From: Setomelanomma holmii
Lineage: Eukaryota > Ascomycota > Dothideomycetes > Pleosporales > Phaeosphaeriaceae
DNA: 35,671 nucleotides
Direction: 5' to 3'
Assembly (NCBI GenBank): GCA_010015745.1
Contig: ML978352.1
Location: 1-35,671 of the forward strand
Made by a program: the position numbers and the translations under genes. Position 1 is the first letter of the stretch; every line of letters starts with the position of its first letter. The notes under the pieces are model-generated. The model saw nothing but the letters and a program-made list of their open reading frames with translations, did not search any database and was not told the DNA's origin. Positions 8,316-18,781 of this stretch are shown here, in pieces.

Positions 8316-11033
8316 ATGGTAAGTTGCCCAAATTTCATGCTTGCGTTTGTACTTCGTCATTTCTAACATCGTATAGCCTCCTCAACGACTCTCCAGTAGG
8401 TGGCGTGAAGCGAGCTCGGGCAGCGCCGCTAGATACGAGTAAGCACTCACTCAGTACAATATCATGAAACAGTATCTTATCCCACTTCAGAATCGACAAT
8501 CCACTTGCACGCTTCTCGCCTGCGAGGCTTATACAAAGTGCAAAATCTTTCGCGAAGAGAATCAATTCTAAAAAGCCCGACGAAGCCTTCTGGATAAAAG
8601 CAGCGCTTGTTGCTCGATATCAGCAGGTTCCGCACTTGTGCACTGCTCGCCGCATTACAGGCTTAACAGAACTCGAAAAGGAGGCCATTGAACAACAGAG
8701 AAAACGAGGCTTCTGGCAACAGCCACGTCCACTGCGGGTTACTATAGTAACTCTTTGCCTTGCAGCCATCATACAAGGATGGGTTCAAACGGGGCTTGTA
8801 AGCCATGTTCCACATCAAATGTTCCGTTGTCGGCCCCATCACTAACATAAAGCAGAATGGCGCGAACTTGACGTGGGGCAAGCAGCTTGGCCTCACGGAC
8901 AAGGACGGTCCTCCAACTCAGACCAAGGAGATCTGGATCTTTGCTGCCATCAACTCGGCACTTTACTTCTCGGCCAGCATCCTAGGATGTTGGCTCTCAG
9001 ACCCCTTGCAGTCACTGATTCTTGGCCGAAGAGGCGCCATTTTCTTCTCTGGCTGTTTCTGCTTGGCCGGCACTATCGGTTGTGGTTTCTCACAGACATG
9101 GCAACAACTGCTTGGCTGTAGGATCGTTCTCGGTGCGGCCATGGGCGCGAAAGCGAGCGTAACTCCAATCTATGGCGCCGAAGTCAGCCCTCCTCATCTC
9201 AGGTGATGCCAATTCCCACAAATATACACCCGAACGGGCCCTGACGATAGATAGGGGTGCATTGGTCATGAACTGGCAACTTTTTGATGTCTTCGGTATC
9301 TTCCTAGGCTTCACAGCAAATCTCATAGTCTCACAAACAGGCGACAACAGATGGAGATACGAAGTCGCCTCCGCAGTGATACCCACTATGGTTCTCTTAA
9401 GGTGCGTTCGTGGAAAGAACCTGTTGCATCTCTTCTAACTGTTACGACAGTCTCGTATGGACCATTCCAGAATCACCAAGATGGTTGCTCAAGAAAGGTC
9501 GATATCAGGACGCTTTTGCATCCTTCTGCGCCCTGCGTGAGACCCCTCTCCAAGCGGCTGCAGAGCTCTATTACGCAAATGCCCAGATTCAAGCTGAGAT
9601 CAAATTGCTTGGTCGGAAGGCACGGGAGCTCGACACCGAGGCTTCGCGGAATCACGACGACCAAAGTAACGGACATTCGACCGGTGCATCTATTCAGAAG
9701 CGTGAGATGGAATACATAAGACACAACGAAAATGCAGACGGCGACATCACGGAGCCAACCGCCCAGCCAGATAAAGAAGCTGCTGCGAATCAAAAAGCAT
9801 CGGTTAATGCTTGTCTGCCTCTACACCAACGCATCAAGCGTGCTTGGGACATAATCATGAACGAAAAAGACGACTACGATCTCGAGGAGTACCAGCGCTG
9901 TGCAAAAGCGAGTTTCTACGTTACAAGGGTGTGGCAGCTATTCAGTATGCCGCGAATCAGGCGTGCGACAACAGCCGCTTTGGTCATGATGTGTACACAG
10001 CAGATGTGCGGCATTGTAAGTCAGACATCAGCTCCAAGGACTTCGACTGACTAATGAATCCGCTCAGAACATACTTCAATTCTACAGCACCACGTTCTTT
10101 CACGATCCCAAGCTCACTTCGAACTCGTTGCTCGGCCCGGGGTTGAGCTTGGGTTTTGGACTTGCCAATTTCATCTTCACGTTCCCGATCTACGGCTTTA
10201 TAGATCGACGAGGGCGAAGGTTTCTACTTCTCTCGTCGTATCCGGGTATGATTGTGTCAATGTTCGGTGCATGTCTGTCGTACAACATCAACAACGAGAC
10301 GCGAAGGCTTGCAGTCGTGGTGATGTTCATGTTCTTCTTTGTCTTCTTCTACTCTTGGGGTCAAGGTCCTGGTAAATGCTCTCCTCTATCCACCGCCAGC
10401 TGAATTGTCGTATGCTGACACGTGCCAGTGCCTTTCGCCTATTCATCGGAAGTGTTTCCGCTACTCAATCGCGAAGCCGGAATGAGTTTCGCTGTCTTTG
10501 CCAACCTATTTGGCGCTGGTATGTCTTCACCCACCATATCGCGAAGGACACAAGCTTATAATGACACGTCACAAGGTATTCTAGCCCTCGTCGTTCCGCA
10601 GCTGACACGAGCACTTGCTTCCTACCCGCCCCACGATGTCGACCTGAAAACTGGCGAATCGCGCCTTCTGGGTATCTTCACGGGCCTCAATGTGCTCTCG
10701 CTCATCCTCATCTTCTTTTTCGTCCCAGAGACGGCGGGCGCGACGCTGGGGTCCGACGATGATCAGGGACTGAATTACATTTCGCTAGAAGAGCTGAATT
10801 ACATCTTCAATGTCAAGACTACCAAGCACATCATCTACCAAGTCACAGTCATGGTTCCATGGGCTTGGAGAATGATGCAATGGAGATGGAGAAGATGGGT
10901 GCAAGGAAGAGAGTTACCGAGGCCGGACGATCCCTATCAGCTGTATACATGGGTGCAAGCTGAGCAGGTAAATGATCTGGGGCAGGAGATCATTGAGCGG
11001 AGGCGCAGCCACGAGGGAACTGGTTCGGGATAA
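8316..11033 (+). CDS. MFS sugar transporter, nine exons
   Basis: Plasma-membrane carrier of the MFS sugar porter family; the sugar is not predictable. Exons: 8316-8318, 8377-8438, 8491-8797, 8856-9202, 9255-9401, 9451-10015, 10068-10371, 10429-10518 and 10576-11033, 760 aa. The first coding exon is the ATG alone, followed directly by GTAAGT. Twelve membrane segments can be placed. The first begins near residue 103 after a soluble tail with IDNPLARFSP. Family signatures are LGRRG after TM2, PESPRWL near 295, DRRGRR near 523 and a variant PETAG (usually PETKG) after TM12. The loop between TM6 and TM7 is about 150 residues, more than twice the usual size, with a polar insert. The last intron (57 nt, AAG acceptor) has no in-frame stop, so its retention would keep the frame but add 19 residues in TM11. 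Confidence 0.93.
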
Positions 11034-11539
11034 TTCGATCCAATGTGTCCTTGTGAGGGCGCTGGTATGCTAATGCCTGGAAACGTGGGAACTTAGTGGT
11101 ACCATACCACACTTTCATGGGGCACGGGATGTCAATAAGAACGTCTTCGGGAGGGCATTATTAGCACCACAATGCCTATGCAAGACACCAGATGTTGAAA
11201 TACGACATTCAGTGTCGTGAAGGTAATCAGCCCGTACTTCACTCGGAATTTGAACGGGCAACTTCAAGGCGTCATGGAATAGTACTGCTAGGGCTTAAAT
11301 TTGAATTTCCATACAACGCGAGAGCCATAGTCGCTTATTTTGCCCTACATTAAGTGGTGCATTTGTTAAGATCAGGGTCTTAAATTTCATCTTGGTCGTT
11401 GGCAGCAGGCGATCGTGAACCATGGAACATGTCGACTGCCCACACCGAGCGTATCTATGGGTGTCGAATCGTCCCTCTTCACAATCTTTAACTACAAATC
11501 CTTTCCCTCTAAGAATTTGCGCGCCAAACTCGCTTCGAC
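11034..11539. other. Intergenic region between transporter and small gene A
   Basis: Should hold the transporter 3' UTR and the promoter of small gene A. I see no other gene, RNA or repeat here. A short CT-rich leader precedes the gene A start. Confidence 0.45.
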
Positions 11540-11948
11540 ATGACCAACGCGATGAACACACCAATCCAACCATATCAGGCATGGGTTGTTGAAGCTGTCA
11601 TGAAGGAACCCATCAAAGGCATGCAGTAGCGCCCGATTCTGCCTCATTAGAATTCCATTACTTACCAAGTCCACAGATCAAGCCAAAGCTGCGCATGGAG
11701 AGACATGGCCCCAAGGTCACAATTGGAGCGTTCTCATGATCCACAATAAGGACGAAGATCAATGGACAGTACAGGCCAAAGTCTATACCAAGCCAAACTC
11801 GCCTGGCCAGTGTGTATTGCTGGCGGCTGGCAAGAACCAGTCGCGACTGGGATCGCTGAGGAAGCTTGGAGAGGAGCTGGCGGACGAGCTTCTTGCAAAT
11901 GCAGAGTTCTTCGAAACCGGTGTTGGCCATAAGATCAAGACCCCTTGA
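11540..11948 (+). CDS. Small gene A of an unrecognised three-member family
   Basis: I do not recognise this protein. Model: exons 11540-11618 and 11677-11948, 116 aa. The second exon runs from DQAKAAHGETW through VYTKPNS to a stop at 11948. It shares a pattern with genes B and C in this window: (Q/H)xxA, then G(H/C)x(W/F)(S/A), then VYTxP and a leucine-rich tail. The intron lies at the same place and phase (phase 1, just before that QxxA motif) in all three. Here its donor would be GCATGC instead of GT. No GT donor gives the right phase, so this is either a GC-AG intron or a gene with a damaged donor. No signal peptide, membrane segment or cysteine pattern. It faces gene C tail to tail, 141 bp away. 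Confidence 0.58.
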
Positions 11949-12089
11949 AGCTAGACAGGGGGCACTATGAAGGCAAAACCAAGGCATTGATGGGTCATGA
12001 GAAGACAAACCGATGATATCAAGATCACCACAAGAACTCAATCTCCGCTCTTCCACTGCAACAGCGGACCTTCACAACTCAAATTTTGT

Positions 12090-12718
12090 TCATTCTCTGT
12101 GGGAGCCACTTCCCGGCAAGTGCAGCCTTTTCACTCCATTAAGGAACGACAAACCAACACTGTGCCATCTTTTCAACCTCCTGCACCACAAGCTCTCACC
12201 CCAACCTCGCATACACACTTCCATCACCTTGTCCGCCGAAGACACATCCTGCTGCTTCCTCGCAATAAGCGTGTTCAGGCCACTCTGCACAAACAACAAC
12301 AACACTTCCAGAGCCTCCAGGCTATCAGCTTGTGGCTGGCTCGAGCTGGTGTTCAAGAGAGTCCAATCCTTCAAGCTGTTCGGGATAGTGTACACGATCA
12401 CGTGCGTCGTCCATGGGTAATCGCGCATCGGGTCGTTAGTGAGTATGGCGCTCCATTCATGGCCGGTGGGATGATTGCGACTGTATAGCGCTTTTGCGTG
12501 CTCTGTTCTTCTCAGTATGAGTATTAACTGCCTTTCAGAAGATACGGACCAATGATGGCGTCCTTGACGAGTTTTTCTCGCATAAGATTCTGGTAAGATT
12601 CTGGATCGCCGTGTTGAGACATTATGGTGTCTGAATTCGCGTCTAGTCGAGGAAAGTCGTTGTTTCGCATGTTGATGTTGGAGCTTCGTAGAGTGTGGCG
12701 GCTACTTGAAGTAGCCAT
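12090..12718 (-). CDS. Small gene C of an unrecognised three-member family
   Basis: Model: exons 12718-12550 and 12502-12090, 193 aa, with a 47-nt intron (weak donor GTCCGT, acceptor GAACAG). Splicing joins NLMREKLVKDAII to EHAKALYSRNHPTGHEWSAI. It matches genes A and B in the HxxA, GHxWS and VYTxPNS motifs and in intron position and phase. Compared with A and B it has about 35 extra N-terminal residues and a longer C terminus rich in Arg and Trp. An internal ATG (MSQHGDPESY) would give a protein closer in size to the others. No known domain, signal peptide or membrane segment. Function unknown; the gene model is moderately sure because the donor is poor. Confidence 0.62.
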
Positions 12719-13211
12719 GGCTTTGATGGCGAGTCATTCGATCGTGCCATCATTGTGGCTCACCTCACCTGATTTTGGGGACCCCGCAAGCATCCGATCT
12801 CAACGCAAAAGCCAGAGAGAGATGAGATGCTTATCGGTAGCGTCAAACGCGTGTATGGATTGTTTTGCTTGATTAAAGGTGAGGTCATTTTTAGCTTGTG
12901 TAGACGAGGGAGACTTTGTGTGCCTCCAGGTCCTACCTCATATATGTGCCTCTTCGTGCTGTCGCATTTTTGGGTGGACTACTAACGCAGATCAAGAAGT
13001 GATCCATCATACATTCTCAAACTATCCTTCAGCAGGTGTTCAGGTCTCGACAGATGAGCATACCTGTTTTGTTATAATAATGGTTTCTGGTTATAACCAA
13101 TACCGTACTGTAACCATCTTAGCGTCTTGGCATAAAACTAACTAAGAAAAACTCTGCAAGAGCCCTACACTCGAGCTTGAGTTATACTTATCTAACTTGC
13201 CTACTACTACC
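12719..13211. other. AT-rich intergenic stretch
   Basis: Becomes more AT-rich towards the right than the flanking genes. It contains the perfect 12-bp palindrome TGGTTATAACCA at 13088-13099, shortly before the BED-like fragment. This may be the left part of a decayed transposon, but I cannot define terminal repeats or a target-site duplication. Confidence 0.4.
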
Positions 13212-13523
13212 ATGTCATCAGATATCTCATCTAGCCTTACCTCTCCTACACAAATATCATCAATATCTGCAAAACCTACAGTACCATTACATTTTGATAC
13301 TATTATCAAGGTTGATTACATTGAGAAGCCTAATCCAGTCCTCAAATCAGGAAGTCAGCGCCAAAAGCAGTTTACCTGCAGAAAGTGCAATGCCTGGGCT
13401 ACAACGCATCAAACAAACGCTATCAAACATGTCACATCTTTCCATCCACTGCCTCAAGGATCTTCTCAACCTTCTTCAACTGCAGTCACGAAGGTTTTCC
13501 CTCGTTGGATTCAGCAGTTTTGA
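13212..13523 (+). pseudogene. BED-like zinc finger fragment, probably transposon-derived
   Basis: A 103-codon frame starts at ATG 13212. After a Ser/Thr-rich start it has FTCRKCNAWATTH followed by AIKHVTSFHP. That gives a C-x2-C then H-x5-H layout typical of BED-type fingers at the N terminus of hAT-like transposases. The transposase body (catalytic and dimerisation regions) does not follow, and the frame stops after PRWIQQF. Codon use is AT-richer than in the neighbouring genes, which suits a foreign origin. It is either a truncated transposon end or a captured DNA-binding domain; there is no evidence that it is expressed. Confidence 0.5.
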
Positions 13524-14329
13524 CACAGCAAGGTTTAGATCCCTTCTTGATCTAGTCATCTACAAAGACCCCGTACATCGTACTACTAACTGGTTGTAAT
13601 GGTGTGATTCATGCATATCGGCATTCATGACCACCGCTTGCCACATGTAGCACAGCGACTTTGTGAAGAACGCTCCAGTAACATGTGCAGTGTCCAACTC
13701 TTCTTTCGCTTTTCAAGCTACTGGTAGCCGAAGCGTGGTTGTGGTAGATGGTCTGAAAAGTACAATACATAAAGTGACAGATCGTTGTATATGCACGGAA
13801 GGGCGGGATAAAATGATATGAACTATGTTATGTAGAAGATGAGAAAACGTAGCAACCAACCTGCACCTACCTACCGCGTATTTACACGCTCTTCCCCCTC
13901 GCGCTTTGAAGAGATCTTTTCGAGCCAGTGACTGCCAGTCAGGCACAGAGAAATGCACGCCAACGCGATTGCCTGGGCGATTGGAATCCTACAAGCTGGG
14001 ACCTAGTGATTCGACTCATACAGGGGGGTTCTGATCGACCAGGTAAGTCACTACCTGTGAAAAAGTACTGCCCAGTGATGTTGATGATAGTTGTCTAGGC
14101 TCGGAGTCATGTATCAAATTGAGGTGCGTTATCGATAAGCCCACCAGCCCCGATGCACGTCCCCAATTCATCGCCGCGGCCAAAATATCTCTCACCAACC
14201 CAACCCTCGCAACTCGCGCCTCCATCTCCACAACCACACTCGCACCGACACCCACGCGCAAACTCCCTGCCCACCAGCGACCCCAAATCTCGTACATAAC
14301 CCAGCTTCCCCCATTCACAGGCCGCGACC
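13524..14329. other. Intergenic region upstream of RPB12
   Basis: No gene supported. The left part is AT-rich like the preceding fragment. The right part (from about 14140) becomes C-rich, as is common in the leaders of highly expressed fungal genes, and should be the RPB12 promoter and 5' UTR. Confidence 0.45.
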
Positions 14330-14695
14330 ATGTCCCAACAATACGGCAACGCCACCTCGACCTCACTAAACGACACCACGATCATCGACGCCAACGCACG
14401 CACCGTCCACTACAAGTGCGGCGACTGCGATCAGGACGTCCCGCTCAAGCGCGGCGAGCCGATTCGGTGCCGCAACTGTGGGCATCGTGTGCTGTATAAG
14501 CAGAGGACGAATCGGTAAGTGCGCGGAATCTTGGGTTGGGTTTGGAGAGGAGGGAGTAGTAGGGTGTGGAGTGGCAGGGAAAGGTGAGAAATGGGACAGA
14601 GAGGCAGAGGGAGACGGCAAGGAAGAGGTGCTAGGCGATTGGAGAGAATGAGTGCTGACGAGTTGTGTAGTATGGTGCAGTTTGAGGCGCGATGA
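14330..14695 (+). CDS. RPB12: RNA polymerase I/II/III shared subunit RPABC4 (Rpb12)
   Basis: Small zinc-binding subunit shared by nuclear RNA polymerases I, II and III. Model: exons 14330-14514 and 14671-14695, 69 aa, close to the usual ~70. The zinc ribbon is KCGDCDQDV followed by RCRNCGHRVLYK, giving two CxxC pairs. Splicing across a 156-nt intron (GTAAGT...TGTAG) splits an arginine codon and adds the near-invariant C terminus MVQFEAR; without splicing a stop follows at once. The intron is long for this window. The N-terminal ~20 residues are polar and variable, as in other fungi. Identity is essentially certain. Confidence 0.97.
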
Positions 14696-15292
14696 GTGCG
14701 TGAGTGATATACAAGTGCTCGAGGCACCCACGATACCAAAATGAGGACACCGGGATTGAGCGACCGCCATAGAACATGACAGAAGGGAAATCTTCCACAT
14801 GGCGCATAGATGCAATCATGACGAGCATGGAGTTTGCAGGCGATTCAAATGGTGCTTTGGGGATTTGAAGAGTTGAAGATTCGTGCGCGTGATGACACAC
14901 AAGGAGACATCACATAGTTCCACGAGAATCACAAGCAAGAAGTCATGCGGCGCACGTGAGTCTCGTTGCTGATGTGTGCATCCTGTTGTAATTCTCCAGC
15001 ACATATGCCTACGCCCATCAGACTCCTTCCTTTCGCGGTTGCCAGTCTTCAAAATAAAGTAAGCTAGCTGATCTCGCAATACACAAATCCTTGACCCCCC
15101 CCCTTCGCATTGCAATCACTGTGATTGCCACCAATGCTCCAGTCATGAACGTACTCGCAGAAGAGACGAGTGAGACAAGCAACAACTCCCGTACGATGCT
15201 CATGTTCGATATGCTAACCGAGGTCTTATCGTCCCGAATGATCAGCTCAAAGTCTGACACCGTGCTAAATCATCCCAGATCATAGAAGCTGC
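14696..15292. other. Convergent region between RPB12 and COT-1 kinase
   Basis: Holds the 3' UTRs of both convergent genes. A run of nine C lies at 15095-15103. A minus-strand frame of about 60 codons from an ATG near 15206 could code one membrane helix. It lies within the likely 3' UTR of the kinase and has no recognisable homologue, so I do not call it. Confidence 0.45.
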
Positions 15293-17367
15293 CTAAGGCC
15301 CTCGGTATGCGTCAAAACGCTTGTAGGTGTAGCCAATGAAAGGCAAGCTCGTAGCGTACTCGTCGTCGCCAGACTGCGCAGCTTGAGCTCGGTAGGCCGC
15401 GCTGTTGTCGTTCTGGTCAATCTCGTCAATGGGGAAGTACTGCGTATCGATATTTGACTGCAGCTTCGGCTCGAATGGCGCCCGGATCCTACGTAGAGCA
15501 TGCCAGTCGACACCACGGAAGAAGGGATGCTGCTTGATCTCGTTGGCACCACCAATGCGGCCGAGACGATGTTCGGCGTCACAAATCAAGCTAAGAGGCG
15601 ATTGCGTTAGTTTCGAGTCATGAATCAACAACACATTGGAGAACTCACCGCCTAACAAAGTCTTCCGCCTCCGCACCCAACTGCTGGTCGGGAGGGAAGT
15701 GAAGGTTTCGCGGCCAGTCGACGATCTTGCGGTATGTGTCATGGGGCTCTTCCGCACAGAACGGCGGCCAGCCGATAAGGCACTCAAACATGATTGTGCC
15801 AACGGACCACCAGTCGCAGCCGAAGTCGTAACCTTGCCCGCTGAAGATCTCCGGCGCAATGTAGTCGGGTGTTCCCACGGTCGAGTACGCTAGCTGCCGT
15901 CGGGACTTCCTCCAAGTATTGATTTGTGTACGGTTGCTGACTGTAAGTTGAATCTGGTCTAGGTTCATTGAGTTTCGGTTGTCGCGGGCAGACTTGTGTG
16001 CGCCACCCGCAAGCAGCTTCTTGTAGTAGCCTGCATCGTGTTCTTTGTGGAAGCCTGTCGAGAGACCAAAATCGGTTAACTTGATGTGACCTCCACGGTC
16101 GAGTAAGATGTTGTCGGGCTTGATATCACTTTGCGGTGTTAGCAGAAGCCCCAAAAGGATAAGACCCTTCGCATTAGCTTACCGATGGATGAAGCCAAGC
16201 TTGTGGACAGCCTCGATGGCAAGCGTGATCTCAGCCATGTAGAAGCGAGTAATGTCTTCAGTGAAGATCTCATATTTGATAAGCATGGTCATCAGATCGC
16301 CACCAGGCAAGAACTCCATAAGCATGTAGAGAAAGGTGTTATCTTGAAATGTGGTGTGCAGCTTGACCACCCAAGGACTGTCCGACTCTGCGAGAATGTC
16401 ACGTTCTGATCGGACGTGTGCGAGTTGATCCTTCTTGAACTTTTGCATATTAGTGGTGTACTCATTTCGAAGCGTACGGATAGTCTCACCATCTCCTGCT
16501 TGACAAGCGACTTCAAGGCATAGATCTTGCCATCGTTCTTCCTCTGCACAAGCTTGACCTCTCCAAATGCACCCTTGCCAATGATCTTGAGGGTCGAGAA
16601 GTTCTCTGGCTTCTCCTTCGTCCGTAGGAACCGCAGGTATTCGACTTCGGCACGTCGCATACTATTCTCTTTTTGGGCTTTTCTGTTGTCTGAAATGGAA
16701 GGCTCCTTCATGATTGACTCTAGCTCCAGAGCTCTGCATAGAATTAGCAATGTCTGCGACAAGGTGAAAAGTTGGCGCCATGCCTTTGATTGCGGTCGCG
16801 TGCTCGCTGCACACTGTCCTTGAAGAATGTGTTGACCAGACTCTTGGACACGATCGCCTGCTTCTCGACGTTTTCGGAGTATTTCTCGGGTGCCTTCTTT
16901 GGGGCCTCCTCATCATACAGCGAAGTCTGTCTCGGCCCTTGAGAGCCACCGTATGATCCATAGCCATAGCCCCTGTTATCGGCGGTGCGAGGGCGCTGCG
17001 GGTTCGGTGACGGCTGACGGCCGTATGGGCTCCCAGAACGGCCATTGCCTCCCAAGTGCTGTGTAGACAGCTGCTGGGCCAGCCCATTGGCATCGAAACG
17101 CTGCTGTAGGTGCTGAGTCTGGAGGTTGCCCTGCTGGCCCTGGTATTGAGCCTGCTGGTATGGGTTCTGGAAGTATCCGCCACCGTAACCATTGCCCTGC
17201 TGCTGTGTGCCCCACACCTCCTGTTGACCTGCCTGGTTCGGGTATACGGGTTGCGGAAATGTGCTTGGAGTCGTAGGAAAGGCACGGCCGCCATCTTGGT
17301 ACTGGTCGTTGCGAGCGCCGCCACCGAAGTTCAGCTGTAGCCGGTTGGTTTGCTGGTTGTTGTTCAT
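15293..17367 (-). CDS. cot-1: NDR/LATS-family Ser/Thr kinase, COT-1/Cbk1/Orb6 orthologue
   Basis: AGC kinase of the morphogenesis (RAM/MOR) pathway, acting with Mob2 at growing tips. Exons 17367-16784, 16733-16490, 16439-16183, 16128-15649 and 15590-15293, 620 aa. Residues 1-170 are Gln/Gly/Tyr/Asn-rich low complexity. The Mob-binding helix region (FFKDSVQRARDRNQR) ends at the first junction. Kinase motifs: GKGAFG at 247, lysine 269 in YALK, HRDIKPDN at 361, DFG at 381, then the ~60-residue NDR insert, the activation segment serine 444 in AYSTVGTPDY and APE at 453. The hydrophobic motif is FIGYTYKRF with threonine 610. Intron 1 appears to use a GC donor (AAAG/GCATGG); introns 2 and 3 use AAG acceptors. 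The C/T-rich leader before the ATG is typical. Identity is very sure. Confidence 0.96.
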
Positions 17368-18781
17368 TGTGAAGACAGGCGAGAGAAGGTGTCTCCTCAG
17401 TTATCGGGCGAAGGCCGCGAAGCGGTAGGGGTGGGCGGAGAAGCGAAGGGGAGGGGTGTTGGCGTCTATCGAGGGTGGAAGGTGCCCAATTCGGGCAAAC
17501 GTAGAGCCGGTGGGAGGAGCAAAGGCGCCACAATCACAGACAGCACAGATATCAAGAGACGTCTGCAAGTGAGAAGAGAAGGGAACAAATGGACAGCAAA
17601 GGGCGAGAATTGACCGGGGAGTGTCGCAGAAGTTCGGTCAGGGATGGGTAGAAAGTGGGCAGGGGTCCAAGCTCACACGGCGGGCGGGAGAGTGAGGGTG
17701 GGCTCAACCGCAGTCAAATACCTTGCACCTTGCTTCTATAAAGACGATACCGTTCGTGCGGCGTCTCTACGGTGACCTTCGAGTTCTTGTGATATAGTCT
17801 TGGACCGAGCGGTGTACAGACATCTTGATATGTATACATTCTGGAGCAGGTATCATTTCGCTATTGGATTGTGAGACATAGCAGACTACATTTGGAGGGT
17901 TTCCTCTTCAGATGGTAGCCAAAGGCGCGTGTGAAGTGCTGCCAACCCGACCTTGTCAGTATTGCGGGGTGAGCCCTACCTTGGGACTGGGATCGTGCCA
18001 CGGTGCTATCGATAGACACGTTTGCATTCCAGCAGATAGTCAGATGTACAAGAAAAAGCACTCTAGTCCGTCTTTGTGTCTGTCGGGAGGACATTCGCTT
18101 GGTTGATGCTACTGCCCATGCGTGAACGCTATCTACGGTCCGCGCTGATCAAACCCGCCGTTGGAGTACCTGTACGATGTATGCTGCAGCCACGCGTGTA
18201 AGGAGCGTGGCTGCGTATCACAATTGCACCATGTATTGTGTTGCAGGATAAATTGTTGAACAACAGTCTACCATTCGAGGAGACAAGTACTACGAGCCAT
18301 CGCTACCAGTACCGCAAGAATGCAGTAACACCTCGCCTAACTAGAGCACATCCAACTAGAGCATATCCATTACACCAATATAATACAACGTCGGTAGTCG
18401 ATGTGAGCGAACGCGCGAGGACAAGTACCCAGAACGAGCTTGAAGCCCGTGGAGTTACAGGTACAGTAGCACACTTTGTGCGCAAGATTGCCGCCGAAGG
18501 TGAAAGATTATGTAGCGCTATAGTCGCTAAAGGGTATAGAACAGTGGTGATGAAGTCGTCAACCGAGATAATAGTCTGCACAAGTGCCAGGATTTGACAA
18601 AAATTACAGTTGTGAAGCGCAATGTCGACATGGTCGTGGCGCCGATAAAATGCAAAGTCCAGTTCAAACGCCGAGTTGTTCAAGTAAGGTCCCAAAGGCT
18701 GAGCTTATGCAAAGCTCAGTAGGTGAATAGAAGTGATCGTTGGGCATCGTGTCCGGAAGCGTCGTTAGGTGTGGTATAAGG
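17368..18781. other. Long intergenic region upstream of the COT-1 kinase
   Basis: Separates the kinase start from the 3' end of the coiled-coil gene, both on the minus strand. The left part is purine-rich (C/T-rich on the kinase sense strand) and likely holds its 5' UTR and promoter, possibly with an unspliced leader intron. A strong hairpin sits at 18186-18214. No protein gene or RNA gene recognised. Confidence 0.45.
18186..18214. repeat. Perfect 10-bp inverted repeat with 9-nt loop
   Basis: GCAGCCACGC at 18186-18195 and its exact reverse complement GCGTGGCTGC at 18205-18214 flank the loop GTGTAAGGA. The stem is 80 percent G+C and would be stable in DNA or RNA. It is not followed by a T run, so it is not a bacterial-style terminator. 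Its role is unknown; a chance or decayed repeat is possible. Confidence 0.7.

Noticed and set aside
4439..11033. SDR and sugar transporter as part of a metabolic gene cluster
   Set aside because: They are separated by an unrelated ankyrin gene, and no synthase, P450 or cluster regulator is present.
15018..15206. Small minus-strand frame with one possible membrane helix
   Set aside because: Lies directly after the kinase stop, most likely in its 3' UTR; no homologue recognised.
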